DNA of 64,000 bases, taken from assembly GCF_019797765.1 (NCBI RefSeq), contig NZ_CP081862.1, positions 3,038,001 through 3,102,000 on the forward strand, in the 5' to 3' direction. Shown piece by piece: positions 17,046-23,833 of this stretch (within the stretch, counting starts at the first letter, position 1; the number at the start of each line of letters is the position of its first letter). The notes below the pieces were generated by a model, which ran no database searches, had not been told where the DNA came from, and saw nothing but the letters and a program-made list of their open reading frames with translations. The position numbers and the translations under genes are program-made. This DNA is from Cellulomonas sp. C5510. Lineage in GTDB: Bacteria > Actinomycetota > Actinomycetes > Actinomycetales > Cellulomonadaceae.

Positions 17046-18164
17046 ATGATCCGCCCGGACGAAGCAGTCCACCTCGCCGAGCAGGCGCTGCTCGGGTCGC
17101 TGATACTCGACCCACAGCCGCTCGCCTCTGTACGCCGCTGGCTCCGCCCAGGCGACTTCACCGACCCGCGCCACGGCACCGCCTTCTCGCTGCTGTGCGA
17201 ACGCGACACCGCCGGTGAGCCGATCGATCCGATGACCGTCGCGGGCGCCTTGGTCGGACGCCTCCCGGGCGCCTCACCGGGCGTCGTCGTCCACGACCTG
17301 CTGCAGGCTGTGCCTGCTGCCCCGAACGCGGGTACCTACGGGCGCATCGTCGTGGAGGCCGGCCTGCGCCGCGAGGTCGCCGGAGTCGGCATCCTCCTGC
17401 GGGCTGGTGCACTTCAGTCGGCGCTCTCCCGCGAGTCCGTGCCGATGTCGTCCACGTGCGCGCTGGTCGACGCCGCCCTCGACTCCGTTGCGTGTCGTTG
17501 GGCGGCCGCCACGGGTGCCCGTGAGTCTGCACAGGATCGGACGCCGATCCAGCTTCGACCTGCGCTCCGGAACCCAGGCCTGCGCCTCGGCGCGGACAAG
17601 CTCTTGCAGAACCATCCCGACCGAGACACCGCGATCGAGCGGGCGCACGAGGCGCTGCTCGTCGGAGCCCTCATCACCCACCCGCGCGAGGTCACAGCGG
17701 TCGGCGCGCACCTGCCACCGCAACGGATCTCATCGCCCTCCTGGCGCACCGCCTACGGGGCGATGCTCGAACTCGCCGAACTCCGGCAGCCGGTCGACGT
17801 CGTGACCGTCGCGGCCGCGACTGCTCGCCTGTGCCACCACGGCCAACCCGCACCCACCATGACGGAGCTGCAGCAAGCCGTCGATGCGGGCCGACACGCC
17901 CCGGTGCGAGAGGTCGAGCGAACCGTCTGGATCGACCAGCTCCGGCGCATCGCCGACCACGGCGCCGAGCAGCTGATGACCGGCGCGGCGAACCCGGGGT
18001 TGCACGTCGAGGACCTCGTCGACACCGGCCACCTCATCACCAGAGCCCTCCTGGACGGCGCAGGGATGCTTGACGACCGCCGCGAAGCCGGGGCTTCACC
18101 GTTGCGGCTCGTCGGTGCGGCCGCGACTCCCGTCGCCGACCGCGAGGGTCCGGTGGCGGGATGA
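17046..18164 (+). CDS. Protein with two DnaB N-terminal-like domains, no helicase domain
   Basis: 372 residues from the ATG at 17046; the earlier ATG at 17019 would add nine residues not shared with the truncated copy. Residues about 8-75 (AEQALLGSLILDPQPLASVR, then GDFTDPRHGTAFSLL) and about 205-275 (HEALLVGALITHPREVTAVG, then RISSPSWRTAYGAMLELAEL) each look like the DnaB N-terminal dimerisation domain that binds primase or replication loader. There is no Walker A motif, so it is not itself a helicase. Located between VirB4-like and VirD4-like genes, it may help prepare the element's DNA for transfer or replication. It overlaps the coupling-protein start by ATGA. Confidence 0.75.
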   Translation: MIRPDEAVHLAEQALLGSLILDPQPLASVRRWLRPGDFTDPRHGTAFSLLCERDTAGEPIDPMTVAGALVGRLPGASPGVVVHDLLQAVPAAPNAGTYGRIVVEAGLRREVAGVGILLRAGALQSALSRESVPMSSTCALVDAALDSVACRWAAATGARESAQDRTPIQLRPALRNPGLRLGADKLLQNHPDRDTAIERAHEALLVGALITHPREVTAVGAHLPPQRISSPSWRTAYGAMLELAELRQPVDVVTVAAATARLCHHGQPAPTMTELQQAVDAGRHAPVREVERTVWIDQLRRIADHGAEQLMTGAANPGLHVEDLVDTGHLITRALLDGAGMLDDRREAGASPLRLVGAAATPVADREGPVAG

Positions 18165-19981
18165 CGCGCCGCCCGCCTGCACGACGCCCGATCAGTCGCG
18201 ATCCGCGGATGGGCAGTGGCCTGGACGTCACCTCGTGGGTGCTCTGGGCCGCTGCGGCTGCTCTCGGGCTCGGCGCGATCCTGTGGTGCGGAGCCGCGCT
18301 GGCCTGCCTCCTCACCGGTCGACCCGCGCCCGCCGGCGGTCCGCTCGACGCCCTGCGCGCGCTCGGCTCGCCCGCTGAGCCCGCCAGTGCTTGGCCCGAG
18401 CCGGAGGCGCTCCCCGCCCCCTGGGTGTACTGGACGATCACAGCGGTCGTCGTCGCGGTGGTGGCCGGCGCCGTCGTCGTGGCGTGGCGGCTGGTGGCCG
18501 GCTCGGCCGGAGCCGACCGCGAGCGGTCGCTGCGCAGCCTTCCCGGGCTCGCCACAGCGGCCGAGGCCTCAGCTGCCGCGGGTCGACGCGCCCTGGTGCG
18601 CAAGGGCGCCGTCGTCCGCCCATCGACGGGCCCGCGCCCCACCCCCGAGCAGGTCGGACTGCGGGTCGGTCGCGTCCGCGGCCGCGAGCTCTGGTGCTCC
18701 GTCGAGGACTCGGCGCTCCTCGTCGGCCCACCCCGCATGGGCAAGGGTCTGCACGTCGTGATCCCGTGGGTGCTCGAGGCGCCCGGGCCGGTCCTCGCCA
18801 CCTCCACCAGGCCGGACACCCTCGCGGTGACGATGCGCGCCCGCGCCCGACGCGGCCCTGTGGCGATCTTCGACCCGCAACGACTCGCCGGGCTCCCCGG
18901 CGGGCTTCGCTGGTCACCGGTGCGCGGCTGCGAGACCCCTCGAACTGCCCTGGTCCGTGCTCGTGGTCTCGCCGCTGGCGCAGGCTTCGGCCGCACGGTC
19001 TCCGACTCCGACTTCTGGGCCGGGCAGACCGAGACCGCCTTGCGGTGCCTGCTCCACGCCGCCGCGCTCGATGGCCGACGCGCGGTCGACCTTTACCGCT
19101 GGTCGCTGAACCCGGTGCTCGCCGAGGACGCGGTGACCACGCTCAACCGCCACCCGTCGGCGGCGTCCGGCTGGGCCGACGCGCTGGAGGCGGCGATCCA
19201 CGCCGACCCCCGCACGCGCGACTCGGTATGGCTCGGCGTCCGACAGTCCCTGGCCGCCCTCGCCGACCCAGACGTCCTGGCCGCCGTCGACCCCGCACCC
19301 GGCGAGGAGTTCAACCCCGCGACGTTCCTGCGCGAGTCCGGCACCCTCTACCTGCTTGCCTCCGCCGTCAGCTCCGGCTCCTGCGCCCCACTGGTCGCAG
19401 CGTTCGTCGAGGACATCACCGAGACCGCGCGGAGCCTCGCGGCCCGCTCCCCCGGTGCACGCCTGGACCCACCCCTGCTCCTGGCGCTCGACGAGATCGC
19501 CAACCTCACCCCACTGCCGTCGCTGCCCCAGCTGATGGCCGAAGGCGGCGGATCCGGCATCACCACCCTCGCCGTTCTGCAGTCGTTGGCCCAGGCCCGG
19601 AACCGTTGGGGCGAACACGCGGCCGACGCCATCTGGGACGCCGCGACCGTCAAGCTCGTCCTCGGCGGTCTCGCCAAGTACCGCGACCTCGACGATGTCT
19701 CCCGCCTCCTCGGCGAGATCGACGAGCTCACCGAGACCCGCTCCCAGGGCCGCGCGGGCGAACGCTCCACGTCGACGTCCGTACGCATGGTGCCGGTGAT
19801 GCCGCCGTCCGTGCTGCGGACCCTGCCCTTCGGCACCGGCGTCCTCTTGCTGCGCCACACACGACCCGTCGTCATCGACCTCGACCCGTGGACGGTGCGC
19901 CGCGACGCCGCCGCTCTGCGCACGGACCAGAAGGGGGTCGAAGCCGCCGCACGCGACGAGACCGGAAGGGGAACACCGTGA
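18161..19981 (+). CDS. VirD4/TraG-like type IV coupling protein
   Basis: 606 residues, ATG overlapping the previous stop. Two N-terminal membrane helices (about 22-50 and 88-112) anchor it; Walker A LLVGPPRMGKGLHV is at about 185-198 and Walker B LLLALDEIANL at about 437-447, followed by the VirD4-typical GITTLAVLQSLAQARNRWG. Coupling proteins receive the relaxase-DNA complex and pump DNA through the channel, using ATP. The late motif PFGTGVLLLRHTRPVVIDL fits the C-terminal domain of TraG-like proteins. Its neighbours on both sides are conjugation genes. Confidence 0.87.
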   Translation: MTRRPPARRPISRDPRMGSGLDVTSWVLWAAAAALGLGAILWCGAALACLLTGRPAPAGGPLDALRALGSPAEPASAWPEPEALPAPWVYWTITAVVVAVVAGAVVVAWRLVAGSAGADRERSLRSLPGLATAAEASAAAGRRALVRKGAVVRPSTGPRPTPEQVGLRVGRVRGRELWCSVEDSALLVGPPRMGKGLHVVIPWVLEAPGPVLATSTRPDTLAVTMRARARRGPVAIFDPQRLAGLPGGLRWSPVRGCETPRTALVRARGLAAGAGFGRTVSDSDFWAGQTETALRCLLHAAALDGRRAVDLYRWSLNPVLAEDAVTTLNRHPSAASGWADALEAAIHADPRTRDSVWLGVRQSLAALADPDVLAAVDPAPGEEFNPATFLRESGTLYLLASAVSSGSCAPLVAAFVEDITETARSLAARSPGARLDPPLLLALDEIANLTPLPSLPQLMAEGGGSGITTLAVLQSLAQARNRWGEHAADAIWDAATVKLVLGGLAKYRDLDDVSRLLGEIDELTETRSQGRAGERSTSTSVRMVPVMPPSVLRTLPFGTGVLLLRHTRPVVIDLDPWTVRRDAAALRTDQKGVEAAARDETGRGTP

Positions 19982-21219
19982 TCAAGAAGCTCCTGCTGCT
20001 CGGCGGAGCGGGATGCGCCGCCGTACCCGCCATCGCGGTGCTCGCCGCCATCGGCATCGGCGCCGGCGCCACCGCCTGCATCGAGACCTCCGCCGGCGGG
20101 GTGCTGGCGGCCGACGCCCCCGTGCCCGCCGAAGCAAGAGCATGGATCAGGGAAGCCAAGGCCACCTGCCCCGACCTGCCCGAGGCCTGGATCGCCGCAG
20201 TCATGGCACAGGAGTCCGGCTTCCGCTCCGACGCCTACGCCGACGACTCCAACGGCGGCACCTGGGGCCTGTTCCAGATCAACGAATCGATCTGGACCGG
20301 CGTCTACGGCCACGGGTTCGACGCCGACCTCGACGCCAACGGCGTCCGCGACATCGCCGACCCTATGACCCACGCCCGCTACGGCGGCAAGTACCTGTGC
20401 AACCGGCTCGTAGGCGTCCGCCAGATCCGTGCCGACCACCCCGGGTGGGCGTCGTCGGAACTGCCGCTGCTCGACGCGCTGATTATCGCCCACAACGCCG
20501 GCGAGTCCCGCCTGCGCACCTACCCCGACATCCCGGCGACCACCGAGCGGTTCATCGAGAACGTGGACCGGCGCGTCGGCGAATGGAGTACCGTCACCGA
20601 CGCCGGGATCCGCAGCGACTTCGCCGATGACGCCGCGACCGGCCCCGCGAGCGCCCCGACGCCCGAGACGTCTGGCCCCCTGGACGCCTCGGGTGTCGGG
20701 TGCCTACCAGGCCTCGGCACCGGCGATGTCGTCGTCCCGCCCGGCACCCCACACGACGTCGCCACCGCCGTCCGCACCGCCATGTCCTACGTCGGCGTCA
20801 CGTCGGGCTGGCACCAGCTCTGCGACCGACTCGCCTGCCGCGCCTACGGCTACGTCGGATCCGGCTACCCCACCGCCGCCGAACACTGGCGGCAGATGGT
20901 CGCCACCGGCAACGCCCACCCCGGCGACGCCTGCCCGCCTCTGGGGTCGTTCGTCTTCTGGCGCACCGGCAGACCCGCCGGCCACGTCTCCGTCGTCGTC
21001 CAAGCCGACCCCGGCTGCGACCCGCAGAAGATCATGGTCACCTCCAACGGCGTCTTCGACTCCGCCACCGGCAACCACGGCGGGGTGTACTTGCTCTCCT
21101 TCGCCCAGCTCAACGCCGGCTACGTCAGCGGTACCGGCTACCTCGGCTGGTCCAACCCCGTCTGCAAGGGCGCACGACTCCCTGACGACACGGTCCATCC
21201 GGCACCGTCGGGGTGGTGA
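19978..21219 (+). CDS. Secreted lytic transglycosylase with C-terminal CHAP/amidase-like domain
   Basis: 413 residues, GTG overlapping the coupling-protein stop. An N-terminal signal anchor (LLLLGGAGCAAVPAIAVLAAIGIG) is followed by an SLT-type transglycosylase domain (about 60-200) with the catalytic Glu at about residue 79 in QESGFRS, then TWGLFQI and IAHNAGES. After a linker, the C-terminal domain (about 260-400) has Cys residues in LCDRLACRAYG and a His in GHVSVVV, the pattern of a Cys/His peptidoglycan amidase. Such enzymes open the cell wall so that the mating channel can pass. The final segment GYLGWSNPVCKGARLP reappears as a relic after the next gene. Confidence 0.85.
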   Translation: MIKKLLLLGGAGCAAVPAIAVLAAIGIGAGATACIETSAGGVLAADAPVPAEARAWIREAKATCPDLPEAWIAAVMAQESGFRSDAYADDSNGGTWGLFQINESIWTGVYGHGFDADLDANGVRDIADPMTHARYGGKYLCNRLVGVRQIRADHPGWASSELPLLDALIIAHNAGESRLRTYPDIPATTERFIENVDRRVGEWSTVTDAGIRSDFADDAATGPASAPTPETSGPLDASGVGCLPGLGTGDVVVPPGTPHDVATAVRTAMSYVGVTSGWHQLCDRLACRAYGYVGSGYPTAAEHWRQMVATGNAHPGDACPPLGSFVFWRTGRPAGHVSVVVQADPGCDPQKIMVTSNGVFDSATGNHGGVYLLSFAQLNAGYVSGTGYLGWSNPVCKGARLPDDTVHPAPSGW

Positions 21220-22205
21220 TGGTCGTGTCCAGGCAGCCCGACGTCGGTACGAGGGAGGACCGGCTCGAAGCTCTCCACCGGCAACTCATCGATGCGGTCG
21301 AGAAGCTCTCCACCTCCGAAGGGTGGGCACGGATGCTCCAAGCCGCGGCCCGCTTCCACGACTACTCCCCGTCGAACGTCCTCCTGATCAGCGCACAGCG
21401 ACCCGACGCCACCCGCGTGGCCGGCATCCGCACCTGGAACTCCCTCGGCCGGCGCGTCAAGCGGGGGCAGCACGGCATCGCCATCCTGGCCCCGTGCGTC
21501 TACCCCGCTCCCCCCGGTGCCTCGAGCGAGGAGTCAGCGGTCGAAGCCGGAGCGATGCCGCCTGCCGAGCCTTCGGGGTCGGCCGGGCCGGCCAGGCATC
21601 TCCGCGGTTTCCGGGTCGTGCATGTCTTCGACGTTACTCAGACGGAGGGCGAGCCTCTCGCGGAGGTCCCGCCGGTTCAACTCGCGGGCGCCGCACCGGA
21701 GGGGCTCTGGGAGCACCTCACTTCTCTCGCGGGGGCCGATGGCTACCGGATCGAACGAGGCCCATGCCGCAAGGGCACGATGGGTTACACCGACTTCACG
21801 GCGAGGACCGTCCGCGTACGGGACGACGTCGATGGTGCCCAAGCGGTCAAGACCCTCGCCCATGAACTCGGACACATCCGCGCCGACCACGAGCACCGCT
21901 TCCCCGACTATGCCGCCTCTCGGGCCTGCCGCGGGCGGGCCGAAGTTGAGGCAGAGTCGATCGCCTACCTCATCACCGCACAAGCAGGTGCCGACTCCAC
22001 CGCCTACTCGGTCCCGTACCTCGCGGGCTGGTCCGGCGGCGCGTCCGAGGTGTTGCGCGAGTCGATGACCCTGGTTCTCGCCGTCGCACGCGAGACCTTC
22101 CACCCGGCGTCCGACTATCGCTCGACGATCCAATCCGATCCAGCGCAAGCACTAGTCTCGGAACGCATCGAACCGGAGAGCGTCCCGGCGGTTGCACTCG
22201 CGTGA
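21219..22205 (+). CDS. ArdC-like antirestriction protein (ssDNA-binding domain plus zinc metallopeptidase)
   Basis: 328 residues from the ATG at 21219, which shares one base with the previous stop; two GTGs just upstream are alternatives. Residues about 25-95 (WARMLQAAARFHDYSPSNVL, then RTWNSLGRRVKRGQHGIAIL) match the ArdC N-terminal single-strand DNA binding domain. The C-terminal half has HELGHIRADH (zinc-binding HExxH) followed by AEVEAESIAYL, which supplies the third ligand and the glutamate. ArdC proteins protect incoming single-stranded element DNA from recipient restriction. A variable Pro/Ser-rich linker joins the domains. It closes the conjugation operon. Confidence 0.85.
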   Translation: MVVSRQPDVGTREDRLEALHRQLIDAVEKLSTSEGWARMLQAAARFHDYSPSNVLLISAQRPDATRVAGIRTWNSLGRRVKRGQHGIAILAPCVYPAPPGASSEESAVEAGAMPPAEPSGSAGPARHLRGFRVVHVFDVTQTEGEPLAEVPPVQLAGAAPEGLWEHLTSLAGADGYRIERGPCRKGTMGYTDFTARTVRVRDDVDGAQAVKTLAHELGHIRADHEHRFPDYAASRACRGRAEVEAESIAYLITAQAGADSTAYSVPYLAGWSGGASEVLRESMTLVLAVARETFHPASDYRSTIQSDPAQALVSERIEPESVPAVALA

Positions 22206-22406
22206 GCACTTCTGCAAGCCCGGGGCGGATGGAGCGACTCAGAGCCCAGTTGGCTCGTCGTAGCCAGCACCGGCTACTTCGGCTGGTCCGACCTTGTCCA
22301 CAAGGGGGAACGGCTGCCCGAGGGACACCTCACCCAGCGCTGGCGGGCGGTGTCGATCGAGGAGCCGTCAACGCAATTCGGGGAAACGTGCGCGGGCTGC
22401 CCGTAG
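22206..22406 (+). pseudogene. Relic resembling the C-terminus of the transglycosylase/amidase
   Basis: Directly after the ArdC stop, the same reading frame stays open to 22406 and encodes STGYFGWSDLVHKGERLPEG. The lytic transglycosylase upstream ends with GTGYLGWSNPVCKGARLPDD, so about 11 of 19 residues are identical and the DNA is also clearly alike. I see no start codon of its own. It looks like a fragment left from a duplication or from another element's cell-wall enzyme. Its end overlaps the 3' end of the convergent hypothetical gene. Confidence 0.55.
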
Positions 22407-23096
22407 GACCGACTGCGAGAAGTCTCGGATTCGCTTCATGCCCTCAGCGGTAAACGGCGGAATAGCGTCGACACTCCTGAAGAAATCGCGCTCGGACATG
22501 GATAGGATCCGAAAGTAGGCGCGATCACGAGCCCCGGTCGCCTTCACCTGGACGGTAGACATTACGAGTCCATTCCTTTCGGCCGCGGCCCCGAGCCGGG
22601 CTTCCACCGCCGCGCGCTCGGCCTCGCTATTGGCCTGCGGCCCGCTCACCAGCGGGAAGGTCGCGAGTATCACGTAGTCGCGCACAGTGTCGAAGATGAC
22701 GTTGATCCCATTGTCGAGTGAGATGCTGCCCTGCCCTTCGACCTCCTCAACAAGAGGCATCGGGGCCCCGGTCATCTTGTAACCGCCCGTGAGAACCCTG
22801 ACGTCTGCCTTCCGAATCTCGGAGACCAGCGCCTTGCGCCAATCAAAGGTTTCCTCGCGGACGGAACCGGATTCGTCATGAGCAGCGAGAAGCAGGTCGA
22901 GCATGTCGCGCAGCGCCCTGGCATCAGCGATCGAGAGGCTCACGCCTACCGGGTTCGCTCCGAACACCGGCGAAGGCGTTGGTGTCACGGACAGCAGGAA
23001 CGGCGGAGCGTGCCGCCCGAGCAGCGTCGATCGGTCGGCGGCGTGAACGGTTATCCGGCCACCATCCATCGTTAGCCGGCTCGGCGGTTCGCTCAT
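22368..23096 (-). CDS. Hypothetical protein, cargo between ArdC and relaxase modules
   Basis: 242 residues; family not recognised. The ATG at 23096 has AGGA a few bases upstream and a TACGGAT-like box about 50 bases upstream. The protein is soluble, with an N-terminal beta-rich part (GGRITVHAADRSTLLG), a helix (SIADARALRDMLDLLLAAHD), a central segment with SEIRKADVRVLTGGYKMTG and SISLDNGINVIFDTVRDYV, and a C-terminal helix. No catalytic motif or membrane helix is apparent. Base composition is less GC-rich than its neighbours, which suggests separate acquisition. It is convergent with the ArdC gene. Confidence 0.65.
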   Translation of the reverse strand: MSEPPSRLTMDGGRITVHAADRSTLLGRHAPPFLLSVTPTPSPVFGANPVGVSLSIADARALRDMLDLLLAAHDESGSVREETFDWRKALVSEIRKADVRVLTGGYKMTGAPMPLVEEVEGQGSISLDNGINVIFDTVRDYVILATFPLVSGPQANSEAERAAVEARLGAAAERNGLVMSTVQVKATGARDRAYFRILSMSERDFFRSVDAIPPFTAEGMKRIRDFSQSVLRAARARFPELR

Positions 23097-23419
23097 CGTC
23101 CTGCGCCTCTCGCTCGTCGCGTCAGAATCCGTACCGCTCAGGCTAGGCGGCTCGGAGGGCGATCAGGGTCGAGTTGGCGCTCGATGGCTCCCCCGGGACC
23201 CCGATGGCCCTGACGGGCCCCTCAGCGGTGCTGATCGCCGCTCGTCGTCGCATCGGCGAGCGCGGCCTGGATTTCCACAGGCAGCAGTTGGGCCGAAGTC
23301 AGGTAGTGCTGACCGTCGACGTCGCCCGCCAGCCGGCTCCTTCCAGCGCCGCGGCGATGGACGGCGCCCTTCGGGACAAGACCGCGTGATGATGCGTCTC
23401 GCCGTCCATGACGAGCTGC
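23097..23419. other. Gap of 323 bases between two minus-strand genes
   Basis: Contains the promoter side of the 242-residue hypothetical gene and a probable frameshifted mini-gene (23222-23409). A plus-strand open frame at 23174-23389 has no ribosome binding site or recognisable content. Confidence 0.4.
23222..23409 (-). pseudogene. Possible small gene broken by one frameshift
   Basis: From the ATG at 23409, one frame gives MDGETHHHAVLSRRAPSIAA and ALEGAGW, then soon stops; shifting by one base near the Trp codon continues as LAGDVDGQHYLTSAQLLPVE and IQAALADATTSGDQHR before a stop at 23222. Joined, this would be a protein of about 62 residues just downstream of the DUF4913 gene on the same strand. 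The coherent composition of both halves suggests one former gene, but I know no family for it. Confidence 0.3.
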
Positions 23420-23833
23420 CTACACCGCATCTGAGCGGGTGCGAATGGCCGACGACCGGTGGTCACCAGAGCGGCACCCTGTTCGCGCCACCCACTCTGC
23501 GAGCCTCGTCCGGGCCAGCCCGAAGCGCTCGTGCCAGGCCAGAGGTGCGTCGCCGTGAGAGGTCGTTGCGTAGGCAGCCTCCCAGGCGAGCTGCAGGGCC
23601 GAGAGCTCCTCGATGAGCTCCCAGTGCTTGGGCCAGCACTCGGGGACGTAGCGGCGATCGAGGGCGTAGTGGTCGACGAGCCACCTGACCCATGCGTCGA
23701 GGCCCTCCAGGAGGTGGCGTTGCTCTTCGCGGGTGTATGCGGACCACATGATCGGTTGGGGCGGGAAGCTCGGCTGGGTGTTCACCACCTCGGGAAGGAA
23801 GCCTCGGTCGGTTCCACCGCTCGTGCCGCTCAC
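23420..23833 (-). CDS. DUF4913-like protein, coupled to the relaxase
   Basis: 137 residues from a GTG that overlaps the relaxase stop by four bases (GTGA); a GTG 33 bases further upstream is the alternative. The central part (EGLDAWVRWLVDHYALDRR, CWPKHWELIEELSALQLAWE, WHERFGLARTRLAEWV) fits the DUF4913 pattern of conserved Trp residues around a W..H......L..L...W core. DUF4913 genes are frequent next to relaxases and other transfer genes in actinobacterial mobile elements; function unknown. The overlap implies it is made together with the relaxase. Confidence 0.68.
   Translation of the reverse strand: MSGTSGGTDRGFLPEVVNTQPSFPPQPIMWSAYTREEQRHLLEGLDAWVRWLVDHYALDRRYVPECWPKHWELIEELSALQLAWEAAYATTSHGDAPLAWHERFGLARTRLAEWVARTGCRSGDHRSSAIRTRSDAV

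Noticed and set aside
22202..22453. 83-codon plus-strand frame starting at the ArdC stop
   Set aside because: Its peptide is shadow-like; the neighbouring frame holds a recognisable relic of the transglycosylase tail.
23174..23389. 71-codon plus-strand frame
   Set aside because: No ribosome binding site or family; the reverse strand gives a more coherent broken mini-gene.
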